From assembly GCA_035707845.1 (NCBI GenBank), contig DASSTP010000005.1, forward strand, positions 1-19,495: 19,495 nt of DNA. Direction: 5' to 3'. This DNA is from CAMLHP01 sp035707845. Lineage in GTDB: Bacteria; Gemmatimonadota; Gemmatimonadetes; Gemmatimonadales; GWC2-71-9. Made by a program: the position numbers and the translations under genes. Under the pieces are notes generated by a model. That model did not search any database. It saw nothing but the letters and a program-made list of their open reading frames with translations, and was not told where the DNA came from. Positions 1 through 8,596 of this stretch are shown here, one piece after another (position 1 is the first letter of the stretch; every line of letters starts with the position of its first letter).

Positions 1-855
1 GACTTTGCCAATCTTACCGTCGGTGACTCCGGCAAGGGCCCGGTCCTGGCCTGGGCTGCCCGCCAGCTGGCCGCCACCGGGGCTGCGCCTGGCGTGCTCC
101 TGCGGCGCGAGTCGCCTTGGGCGCGGGCCGCGCTTGTGCATGCCGTGCCCTCGGCTCGGGTCGCGTCGTCGCCGACTACGCCTGAGGGGATTGCAACCCT
201 TGCAGCCGAGGGCGCGCGGGTGGCGCTGGTCGAAGCCACGACGCCGGCAGCAAACTCCGGCGCCCGTTTGCGCGTGGCGGTGCTGGGTGCGGAGAGCAGC
301 AGGGCGGTGCGCTGGCCGGTGCCTGCCGGCCCCTGGCGCGCGCCCTGGACCTCGCTCCGGGACGTAGACTTTGTGGTCATCACCCGGAGGCGTGCGCCGC
401 GCGAGGCAGCCAGCGATCTGGCGCAGCGGGTCGCCGCCTCCACCAGCGCCCCGATCGCCATCGCCCATCTCGGCGTGCGGCATTTCGAGGCGCTGGTCTC
501 GGGCGTGGAGCATCCGGCCGCGGCGCTGGCCGGCCGGCGGGTCGTCGCGGCATCAGGAAGCGCGGATCCGGGCGCATTTGTCTCCCAGATCAAGGCGACC
601 GGTGCCGCGGTTCAGGTGGCCACCTGGGACGCCACGGGCGACCTGCGTGACGAGGATGTGGCGTGGCTCGCCCATGCGGCGCGCCGGGCGGACTATGTGG
701 TGATCTCGGAACTCGACGCCGCAAAACTCCGCGACCGGTGGCCCGCGCGCGTGGCCGAACCGCTGGTTGCGATCATTGATCTGACCTGGGAATCGGGGGG
801 CGAGGCACTGGCCGCCGCCCTCGATGCAGTCGTTGCGTCGGCCGTGGCCGGCTGA
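1..855 (+). CDS. lpxK: LpxK-family protein (tetraacyldisaccharide 4'-kinase-like), 5' end missing, catalytic motifs degenerate
   Basis: The reading frame is open from base 1 to the TGA at 853-855, giving 284 residues without the N-terminus. LpxK normally phosphorylates the 4' position of the lipid A disaccharide at the inner membrane. Family signs: NLTVG followed by a P-loop at residues 4-14, the PAGPWRAP block that matches the family's PAGPLREP, then a VVITR strand, and a C-terminal half with the usual AASGSADPGAF and VVISELDAAKL blocks. Oddities: the P-loop reads GDSGKG where the family has GGTGKT; the DDGFQH catalytic block is replaced by EATTPA (residues 78-83); the SRGYG and VGDEP blocks are missing in a roughly 25-residue shortening; the DHHxY block reads WDATGD (209-214); TEKD reads SELD (236-239). 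The family assignment rests on collinear motifs. Whether it is still a kinase is doubtful. The next gene starts 58 bases downstream. Confidence 0.78.
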   Translation, partial: DFANLTVGDSGKGPVLAWAARQLAATGAAPGVLLRRESPWARAALVHAVPSARVASSPTTPEGIATLAAEGARVALVEATTPAANSGARLRVAVLGAESSRAVRWPVPAGPWRAPWTSLRDVDFVVITRRRAPREAASDLAQRVAASTSAPIAIAHLGVRHFEALVSGVEHPAAALAGRRVVAASGSADPGAFVSQIKATGAAVQVATWDATGDLRDEDVAWLAHAARRADYVVISELDAAKLRDRWPARVAEPLVAIIDLTWESGGEALAAALDAVVASAVAG

Positions 856-912
856 CGTGTCGTGTTCACCCGCAGGACCTCACCATCTGCCGGAGCGTTG
901 TCCGGAGCATCC

Positions 913-2222
<1,310 letters not shown>

Positions 2223-2223
<1 letters not shown>

Positions 2224-2696
2224 TGCAGGTCACGCTCCTCGCGGTCGGGCGGTTGCGGCCCAGCTTCCGCGAGGCGTGTGACGATTACCTGCGGCGTCTC
2301 TCGCGCTACGTCGCAATGCGCGAGGTGGAAGTGCGGGAGGCGTCGCGTGCGCCCACCCCGGAGGTGCAGCGGAAGGACGAGGCAGCGCAGCTTCTCGCGC
2401 GCGTGCCGGAGGATAGCGATCTTGTCTGCCTGGCCCGTGTCGGGAAGGCGTGGTCCAGTGCGCAGCTGGTGGAGCAGGTGAGCCGCTGGCAGCTCCGGGC
2501 GCGTCCCGTGGCGGTGCTCGTCGGCGGCTCCCATGGGCTCGACGACGCGCTGCTGGAGCGGGCCGAGGCGCGCTGGAGCCTGGGCCCCCTGACCCTGCCG
2601 CACGAACTCGCCCGGGTCATCGTCGTGGAGCAGCTGTATCGGGCGTGGACCATCCTGCGCGGCGAGCCGTACCACAAGGCACGGCGGGGCAGATAA
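2223..2696 (+). CDS. rlmH: 23S rRNA (pseudouridine-1915-N3)-methyltransferase RlmH
   Basis: A 157-residue SPOUT-class methyltransferase, the usual RlmH length (about 155). It methylates N3 of pseudouridine 1915 (E. coli numbering) in helix 69 of 23S rRNA, acting on assembled 70S ribosomes. The start MQVTLLAVGRL, the SAM-binding knot element GGSHGL at residues 101-106, and the C-terminal block with LTLPHELARV, QLYRAW and EPYHK are all characteristic. The ATG at 2223 overlaps the gdhA stop by one base (TGATG), indicating translational coupling; the frame is open further upstream but only inside gdhA. RlmH works as a homodimer with a composite active site (family knowledge). Confidence 0.96.
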
Positions 2697-2700
2697 CACC

Positions 2701-3420
2701 ATGGCCGAATGGTTCGAGGAGTGGTTCAACGAGGAGTACCTGGCGCTCTATCCTCATCGCGACGACGCCGACGCGGGACGGCTCGTGGCCGCGCTGCAGG
2801 AGCGCCTCCCCTGGCATGCTGGGATCCGGGTACTGGACGTGGCCTGCGGCCCTGGGCGGCACGCGCGCGCCTTCGAAGACGCCGGCGCCGACTGCATCGG
2901 TGTCGACCTCTCGATGGCGCTGCTGCGCCGGGCCCAACTCACCAGCAGTGCCCCGCTCATCCGGGCCGACATGCGGGCACTGCCCATCCGGCCCGGCTCC
3001 ATGGACCTGACGGTCAACCTGTTCACCAGCTTCGGTTACTTCGACAGCGAAGATGAGCACCAGAGTGCGCTGAGCGAGATGGTCGCGACTGTGCGCCCCG
3101 GCGGCTGGTTCGTGCTCGACTTCCTCAATTCTGACCTGGTACGGCGGTCATTGGTGGCGCACGAATCGCTTTCGCTTCACGGTACGCCCATCGAGGTCAA
3201 TCGTCGCCTGACCGACACCGGGCGCTTCGTCTGCAAGTCGCTGCGCAGCAGCGACGGCCGCTCCTGGTTCGAGCGTGTGCGGCTGTTCGACGCCGATGAA
3301 CTGGAGGCCATGCTCATGGGTGCCGGCGTGACCGTCCGCTTCCGCATGGGCGACTACAACGGCGCACTCCCCGGACCGGCGCAGCCGCGCCTCGTGCTGG
3401 GCGGGCAGGTGGGGATATGA
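2701..3420 (+). CDS. Class I SAM-dependent methyltransferase coupled to bshC (candidate N-methyl-bacillithiol enzyme)
   Basis: A 239-residue soluble Rossmann-fold methyltransferase. Motif I is VLDVACGPGRHA (residues 44-55), the acidic residue ending strand 2 is in GVDLS, DMRALP (90-95) matches motif III, and LFTSFGYF (107-114) and VRPGGWFVLDFLN mark a specific subfamily. The N-terminus, with WFEEWF and YLALYPHR, is also subfamily-typical. The substrate cannot be read from sequence. Its TGA overlaps the ATG of bshC by 4 bases (ATGA at 3417-3420), so the two proteins are probably made in a coupled way. Because some bacteria N-methylate bacillithiol with a SAM methyltransferase (NmbA in Chlorobium), that is the most attractive hypothesis. 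It remains inference. Only 4 bases separate it from rlmH. Confidence 0.85.
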   Translation: MAEWFEEWFNEEYLALYPHRDDADAGRLVAALQERLPWHAGIRVLDVACGPGRHARAFEDAGADCIGVDLSMALLRRAQLTSSAPLIRADMRALPIRPGSMDLTVNLFTSFGYFDSEDEHQSALSEMVATVRPGGWFVLDFLNSDLVRRSLVAHESLSLHGTPIEVNRRLTDTGRFVCKSLRSSDGRSWFERVRLFDADELEAMLMGAGVTVRFRMGDYNGALPGPAQPRLVLGGQVGI

Positions 3421-4946
3421 GCTTTCGCATCGTCACGAATGGCCCCCTTGGACCGATGCCGGCGCTCGCCCAGCGCACCGGGTCCATCTCGGCGTCAGTG
3501 GCAGCCGCCATTGTGCCTGCGGGCGCAGCCGACACGCTGGCGGCGCGCCTCGCGCTGCCCGGCGCCCTCACGGTGACGACCGGCCAGCAGCCAGCCCTCT
3601 TCCTTGGCCCGCTCTACACCCTGCACAAGGCGCTGTCCGCGGCCGCATTGGCGCAGTTGCTGGAGGAACGCTGGGGGCGGCCGGTGGTCCCGGTGTTCTG
3701 GGTCGCCGGCGATGACCATGACTGGGAAGAGGCCCGCGGTGCGCACTGGCTCGACGAGGCCGGCCAGATCGTGACGGGGCTGTTGCCGGAGCGTGAACCA
3801 GACGCACCCATGACGCCCCTCTGGCGCGAGACGCTGGGCGACGGCATCCACGCGCTGCTGGATCGGTTCGCGCGCGGCCACGCAACTGCTCCCGCGGCAC
3901 AGCCGGTGGTGGAGCTGCTGGAGCGCTGCTTCACGCCCGGACAGACCCTGGCGGGGGCTGCCGGCCAGATGCTGGCCGAGCTCCTCGCGCCGCTCGGGGT
4001 GCTGGTGCTCGACAGCACGGCAGCCCCCTTCAAGCAGGCGGCGGGACCGCTGCTGCTCCGGGCGCTTCGCCAGCATGCTGAACTCAGTCGGCAGCTCCAG
4101 GCGCGCACGGAGCAGCTGCGGAAGGCGGGACGCGATCCAGGGCTGGAGCACGACCCCGCTGCCACGCTGGTCATGCTCGACGGTCCGGACGGCCGCGACC
4201 GCATCGTGACCGACGGGTCGGGCTATCGCCTCCGGCGGGCCGGCACCTCCATCGCACTCCGTGATCTCGAGCAGATCGCCGAGCACGAGCCGCAGCGCCT
4301 GTCGGCCAATGTGCTCCTGCGGCCGGTCGTCGAGAGTGAACTGCTCGGCACGGTGGGCTACTGCGCGGGGCCTGGCGAGTTGCGCTACCTGGCGCTCGCC
4401 AGCGTCGTATTCGAGGTGCTCGGGGTACCGCGCCCCGCCGCAGTGCCGCGCTGGAGCGGCCTGCTCGTTGATTCATACACCGATCGGATGCTGGCACGAT
4501 TTGGCGTGTCGCTCGAACAGCTGCGCGATCCCGCGCGCGATGTCCTGGCCATGGCCGCGGCTGACCGGCTCACGCCCGATACCGTGACGGCGCTCAACCA
4601 GCTGCGGCGCTCGGTACGGGAGCACTTCGAGGTGCTGGACAGGGAAGCCGCAGCCATCGCGCCTCCGCTCGAGCGCTCGGCGGAAGGATCGGAACGCCGG
4701 ATCGAGTTCGAGCTCAGCCGGCTCGAGCGGCGACTGGTTCGCAGCCTCAAGCGCCGGCACGAAACCGAGCTGCGGCAGCTGGCGCGCGCCCGCACGTTCG
4801 TGCTTCCGGCCGGCCGGCCGCAGGAGCGCATGCTCTGCGTCGCCGAGCCACTGGCCCGCTTCGGGCTGCCGGTCATGGAGGCGGTGCGCGAAGCGGCGCT
4901 CGCCGGCTACCAGTCGGCCCTTGAAGGGCCACTCGTTCCCGCCTAG
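3417..4946 (+). CDS. bshC: Bacillithiol biosynthesis cysteine-adding enzyme BshC
   Basis: A 509-residue protein, slightly shorter than the B. subtilis enzyme (about 540). BshC joins cysteine to glucosaminyl-malate in the last step of bacillithiol synthesis. Diagnostic blocks are TTGQQPALFLGPLYTLHKA (about 54-72) and PVVPVFWVAGDDHDWEE (about 89-105), both in the Rossmann core. The C-terminal third carries the expected long charged helices (LNQLRRSVREHFEVLDRE, then SRLERRLVRSLKRRHETEL), which form the dimerising coiled coil. The start ATG 3417 overlaps the upstream methyltransferase stop, with a G-rich ribosome site (GGTGGGG) just before it. The glycosyltransferase BshA and deacetylase BshB are not in the window. 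Confidence 0.95.
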   Translation: MSFRIVTNGPLGPMPALAQRTGSISASVAAAIVPAGAADTLAARLALPGALTVTTGQQPALFLGPLYTLHKALSAAALAQLLEERWGRPVVPVFWVAGDDHDWEEARGAHWLDEAGQIVTGLLPEREPDAPMTPLWRETLGDGIHALLDRFARGHATAPAAQPVVELLERCFTPGQTLAGAAGQMLAELLAPLGVLVLDSTAAPFKQAAGPLLLRALRQHAELSRQLQARTEQLRKAGRDPGLEHDPAATLVMLDGPDGRDRIVTDGSGYRLRRAGTSIALRDLEQIAEHEPQRLSANVLLRPVVESELLGTVGYCAGPGELRYLALASVVFEVLGVPRPAAVPRWSGLLVDSYTDRMLARFGVSLEQLRDPARDVLAMAAADRLTPDTVTALNQLRRSVREHFEVLDREAAAIAPPLERSAEGSERRIEFELSRLERRLVRSLKRRHETELRQLARARTFVLPAGRPQERMLCVAEPLARFGLPVMEAVREAALAGYQSALEGPLVPA

Positions 4947-4956
4947 ACTCGGCACC

Positions 4957-5238
4957 ATGTGGATCGTCGCGCTGGTGCTGCTCCTGGCCCTGCTGATTCC
5001 GATTCTCGGCATTCTCCTCGATTCGCCGATCGGACGGGCCATCGCGCGCCGTCTCGAGGGGCCGGAGACGGCCACGCCCGAGCTCACCGAGCTGGCGCGC
5101 AAGGTCGAACTGCTCGAGTCGGAGGTCGATGATCTCACCCGCAGCGTGGAGACGCTGAAGGAGGACAACGCCTTCCTGCAGCGCTTGGTCGAGGACGCGC
5201 CCGTGCGGCCCCCGCTGCCACCGCCGAGCGGATCCTGA
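4957..5238 (+). CDS. Small membrane-anchored coiled-coil protein, unknown function
   Basis: A 93-residue protein I do not recognise. The start MWIVALVLLLALLIPILGIL is one transmembrane segment (residues about 2-21), followed by a short basic stretch (RAIARR), then a heptad-patterned coiled coil about 40-80 (ELLESEVDDLTRSVETLKEDNAFLQ) and a proline-rich tail. An N-in topology with the coil in the cytoplasm is suggested by the RR residues after the segment, but this is inference. ATG 4957 is 10 bases after the bshC stop; a TTG at 4921 would add 12 residues and overlap bshC. It sits directly before murJ, in the same orientation. The layout resembles PspB-like or DivIC/FtsL-like small proteins, but no motif supports either. 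Confidence 0.75.
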   Translation: MWIVALVLLLALLIPILGILLDSPIGRAIARRLEGPETATPELTELARKVELLESEVDDLTRSVETLKEDNAFLQRLVEDAPVRPPLPPPSGS

Positions 5239-5242
5239 GCCC

Positions 5243-5259
5243 CCGCCGGCGCCCGGCGG
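5243..5259 (+). promoter_or_regulatory. Short perfect hairpin over the murJ ribosome-binding region
   Basis: CCGCCGG (5243-5249), a 3-base loop, then CCGGCGG (5253-5259): a 7-bp all-GC stem ending two bases before the murJ ATG. No Shine-Dalgarno sequence is visible elsewhere in this 23-base gap, so the hairpin would cover the initiation region. A regulatory role is inference. Confidence 0.4.
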
Positions 5260-5261
5260 TC

Positions 5262-6791
5262 ATGGTCGCGGCTGGCATCCTGGCCAGCCGGCTCGTCGGA
5301 TTCCTGCGGGGCGCCGCGATCGCGCACTTCCTGGGGGCCGGCGGCGCCGCGGATGCCTGGCAGGCCGCGTTCCGCATCCCCAACTTCCTGCAGAATCTTT
5401 TCGGCGAAGGCGCCCTCTCCGCGTCGTTCATTCCGGTGTATGCCGGCCTGCTCGCCGAGGAGCGGCGGGAGGATGCCCGCCGAGTTGCGGGTGCAGTCGC
5501 CGCGCTCCTCGGTACGGTGATCGCGGTGCTGGTGCTCGCCGGTGTGCTGCTCACACCGTGGCTCATCAACCTGATCGCCCCCGGCTTCAGCGGCGAACGG
5601 CGCGAACTCGCGATCACGCTCGTCCGCATCATTTTTCCCGGCACCGGCCTGCTGGTACTCTCGGCGTGGTGCCTTGGAATTCTCAATAGTCACCATCGTT
5701 TCTTCCTGTCGTACGCCGCACCGATCGCATGGAATGTCGCGATCATAGCCGCGCTCGTCGGCTTTGGGGGCTCCAGCACTCCGGGCCAGCTCGCCATCTA
5801 TGCGGCGTGGGCCTCGGTGGCGGGGAGCCTGCTCCAGATCCTGGTGCAGCTTCCCACCGTCGTTCGGCTCCTGGGCGGGATCCGGCTGAGTTTCGCGCGC
5901 CGCGATCCCGACGTGCGCGAAGTGGTGCACAACTTCGGGCCGGCGTTCGTGGCCCGGGGTGTCACCCAGATATCGGCATACATCGATACACTCATCGCCT
6001 CGTTCCTCCCTCTCGGCGCGCTCGCCAATCTGGCGTATGCCCAGATGCTCTACACGCTGCCCGTCAGTCTCTTCGGCATGTCGATCTCGGCCGCGGAGCT
6101 CCCCGCGATGGCGAGCGCCCGCGGCGATGACGCGGAGGTGCAGGGCTACCTGCGTGACCGGCTGCAGGGAGGCCTGAGGCATATCGCGTTCTTCGTGGTG
6201 CCGTCGGCCGCGGCATTCCTTGCCATTGGCCATGTGCTGGCGGCGCTGCTGTTCCAGAGCGGGCGCTTCACGGCCGACGACAGCCTGACGGTGTGGAGCA
6301 TCCTTGCCGGCTCCGCCGTGGGACTGCTGGCCGGGACGCTCGGCCGGCTTTACTCCTCCACCTTCTACGCCCTGCGCGACACCCGCACACCGCTGCGATT
6401 CGGCATCATCCGGGTGCTGCTCACCATCGCCTTGGGCTGGTTTGCAGCACTGCGACTCCCCGGGCTGCTCGGATACGATGCCCGCTGGGGCGCTGCCGGC
6501 CTCACGGCTTCCGCCGGCCTGGCCGCGTGGATCGAATTCACCTTGCTGCGGCGAGCACTGAATCACCGGATCGGCAGGACCGGCATTCCGGCGAACTTCA
6601 TCGCGCGGCTCTGGCTCGCCGCACTGGCGGCCGTCGCGGTCTCGTGGTCCCTCCTGGTGTGGGCTCCCCTCGGCGGACCCAAGGTGCGCGGGGTAGTGGT
6701 GGCTGGAACTTTTGGGCTGGTCTACGTGTTCTTCGCCATGCTCCTGCGCGTGCCGGAAGCGCGCGCCCTGCTCGGCCGCCTGAATTCATGA
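5262..6791 (+). CDS. murJ: Lipid II flippase MurJ (MviN family)
   Basis: A 509-residue polytopic inner-membrane protein with the expected number of hydrophobic segments (about 14). MurJ moves lipid II across the inner membrane for peptidoglycan synthesis. Recognisable blocks are the N-terminal SRLVGFLRG, the DAWQAAFRIPNFLQNLFGEGA region, and SFIPVY, all conserved in MviN/MurJ. Later blocks include the LNSHHRFFL region and RLYSSTFYALRDTRTP before the last helices. The ATG at 5262 starts slightly inside the usual N-terminus; the frame is open upstream (LSPRRRPAV) but offers no good start codon, so the true start could be non-ATG. The TGA overlaps the uvrC ATG by 4 bases. The preceding hairpin at 5243-5259 could make its translation depend on read-through from the upstream gene. 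Confidence 0.94.
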   Translation: MVAAGILASRLVGFLRGAAIAHFLGAGGAADAWQAAFRIPNFLQNLFGEGALSASFIPVYAGLLAEERREDARRVAGAVAALLGTVIAVLVLAGVLLTPWLINLIAPGFSGERRELAITLVRIIFPGTGLLVLSAWCLGILNSHHRFFLSYAAPIAWNVAIIAALVGFGGSSTPGQLAIYAAWASVAGSLLQILVQLPTVVRLLGGIRLSFARRDPDVREVVHNFGPAFVARGVTQISAYIDTLIASFLPLGALANLAYAQMLYTLPVSLFGMSISAAELPAMASARGDDAEVQGYLRDRLQGGLRHIAFFVVPSAAAFLAIGHVLAALLFQSGRFTADDSLTVWSILAGSAVGLLAGTLGRLYSSTFYALRDTRTPLRFGIIRVLLTIALGWFAALRLPGLLGYDARWGAAGLTASAGLAAWIEFTLLRRALNHRIGRTGIPANFIARLWLAALAAVAVSWSLLVWAPLGGPKVRGVVVAGTFGLVYVFFAMLLRVPEARALLGRLNS

Positions 6792-8596
6792 TGGATCTCC
6801 CAGACCAGCTGCAGCGCAAGCTCGCCACATTGCCCGACACTCCCGGCGTCTATCTCTGGAAGGACGCGGAGGGTGGCATCCTGTACGTGGGCAAGGCCAA
6901 GCGTCTGTCGAGCCGGGTGCGGAGCTATTTCACCGCTGACTTCGCCGACAGCCCCAAGAACCGGCTCCTGCGTACCCGGATCGCGGATGTCGAGACCATC
7001 GTGGTGCCGGACGAGGCGCAGGCGCTCGTGCTCGAGAACAACCTCATCAAGGAGTATCGTCCCCGGTTCAACGTCGTCTTCAAGGACGACAAGAGCTATC
7101 CGTCGATCGCGGTGACCGTGGGTGAGCCGTTTCCGCGGGTGCTGGTCACCCGCCGGCGCAACATCCCGGGCGCACGCTACTTCGGGCCCTTCACGGATGT
7201 CGGCCTGCTGCGCCGGACCCTGGCCATCGTGCGGCGGCTGTACACCGTGCGGAGCTGCCCTGATGACATCCCGCGCGAGCGGCGGGAGCGCCCCTGCCTG
7301 GACTATCACATCGGCCGCTGCAAGGCGCCCTGTGTCGGGTGGCAATCCGAGGCCGACTATCGGGCCATGATCGGCGAGGTGCTCGATTTCCTGGAGGGCC
7401 GCACCGTCGACGTCCGGGAGCGGGTGCGCACTGCGATGTTCGGCGCGGCCGAGCGGGAGGACTTCGAGCGGGCGCAGGAGCTGCGCGACGCGCTCAAGTG
7501 GCTGGAGCGCCTGGAGGAGCCGGCCGCCGTCGAAGTCATTGGCACGGGAGACGCCGATGTCATCGGCTACGCCCGCGATGGCGACGACGCGGTCGGCGTG
7601 CTGCTTCGGGTAAGGGATGGTCGCGTCCTTGCACGAGAGCACCGCTTTCTCGAGAGCGTGGACGAAGAAGCCGATGATGCGGTCCTGTCTGCCTTCCTCG
7701 TGCGCTTCTATGCGATTGCCGAAGGGCGGGCCCGCAGGGTGGTGCTGCCGTTCCCGCCCGCGGACCTGGACGCGCTGCAGGCCCTGCTGCCCGACACGCA
7801 GTGGAGCACGCCGCAGCGGGGAACCGCAGCGCGCTGGCTGACGCTGGCTGACGACAATGCCCGCCACCTGCTGGAAAGCCTGCGCATCGAATCGTTCGAG
7901 ACCGAAGAGCGCGCGGAGGATCCGGTCTATGCGCTGGGTCGTGACCTCGGGCTCAACACCGTCCCGCGCAGCTTCGTCTGCATCGACATCAGCCACAACC
8001 AGGGGCGGGACATCGTGGGCTCGCTGGTGTGGTTCGAGGCGGGTCGTCCCCGCAAGAGCGAGTATCGTCGCTACCGCATCAAGGGGCTGGCGCAGCAGGA
8101 CGACTTCGCGGCGATCCACGAAGTAGTCACACGCTTTCTTGCGCGCCGCCGGGACGAGCAGCTGCCGCTCCCCGACCTCATGGTCATCGACGGCGGGAAG
8201 GGCCAGCTGAGTGCTGCGCTCCGGGCCGCGCACGAGCTCGGTGTGGTGGAGCTGCCGATCATCAGCCTCGCCAAGAAGGAGGAAGAGGTCTTCATGGCAG
8301 GCCGCGCCGAAAGCCTCCGGCTGGGCCGGCGTGCGCCATCACTGCGCCTGCTGCAGCGCGCGCGTGATGAAGCCCATCGTTTCGGCGTGGCGTTCAGCCG
8401 GAAGCGGCGCACCGCGCGCACGATCACCTCGGAGCTGCTCAACATTCCCGGCATCGGATCCGCCCGCCGGCACCTGCTGCTCGAGCGCTTCGGCAGCCTG
8501 GCCGGCGTTCGCACGGCAACGCACCAGGAAATCGCCGCCCTCCCCGGATTCTCGGATGGGCTGGCCATACGTATTCTCGAATATCTCAAACAATGA
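6788..8596 (+). CDS. uvrC: Excinuclease ABC subunit UvrC
   Basis: A 602-residue nuclease (E. coli 610) that makes both incisions in nucleotide excision repair with UvrA and UvrB. Domains in order: GIY-YIG nuclease (PGVYLW and LYVGKAK, about 15-95) for the 3' cut; a four-cysteine cluster C157, C170, C178, C182 matching the UvrC iron-sulphur site; the UVR motif (about 220-245) that contacts UvrB; an RNase H-like nuclease with D400 (CIDISH) and D468 (DGGKGQ) for the 5' cut; and tandem helix-hairpin-helix elements (IPGIGSARR, ALPGFSDGLA) at the C-terminus. Start ATG 6788 overlaps the murJ stop; ATG 6791 is an equal alternative. The frame is open further upstream but only as an out-of-frame reading of murJ. 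Confidence 0.97.
   Translation: MMDLPDQLQRKLATLPDTPGVYLWKDAEGGILYVGKAKRLSSRVRSYFTADFADSPKNRLLRTRIADVETIVVPDEAQALVLENNLIKEYRPRFNVVFKDDKSYPSIAVTVGEPFPRVLVTRRRNIPGARYFGPFTDVGLLRRTLAIVRRLYTVRSCPDDIPRERRERPCLDYHIGRCKAPCVGWQSEADYRAMIGEVLDFLEGRTVDVRERVRTAMFGAAEREDFERAQELRDALKWLERLEEPAAVEVIGTGDADVIGYARDGDDAVGVLLRVRDGRVLAREHRFLESVDEEADDAVLSAFLVRFYAIAEGRARRVVLPFPPADLDALQALLPDTQWSTPQRGTAARWLTLADDNARHLLESLRIESFETEERAEDPVYALGRDLGLNTVPRSFVCIDISHNQGRDIVGSLVWFEAGRPRKSEYRRYRIKGLAQQDDFAAIHEVVTRFLARRRDEQLPLPDLMVIDGGKGQLSAALRAAHELGVVELPIISLAKKEEEVFMAGRAESLRLGRRAPSLRLLQRARDEAHRFGVAFSRKRRTARTITSELLNIPGIGSARRHLLLERFGSLAGVRTATHQEIAALPGFSDGLAIRILEYLKQ

Noticed and set aside
862..912. GTG 862 as the glutamate dehydrogenase start
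   Set aside because: No ribosome site, and the added 17 residues are not family-like; ATG 913 has GGAG at 5 bases.
4473..6566. A 697-residue open frame on the - strand opposite bshC, the small membrane protein and murJ
   Set aside because: Low-complexity, charged composition with no motifs; it lies opposite well-identified genes and is the usual product of GC-rich codon usage.
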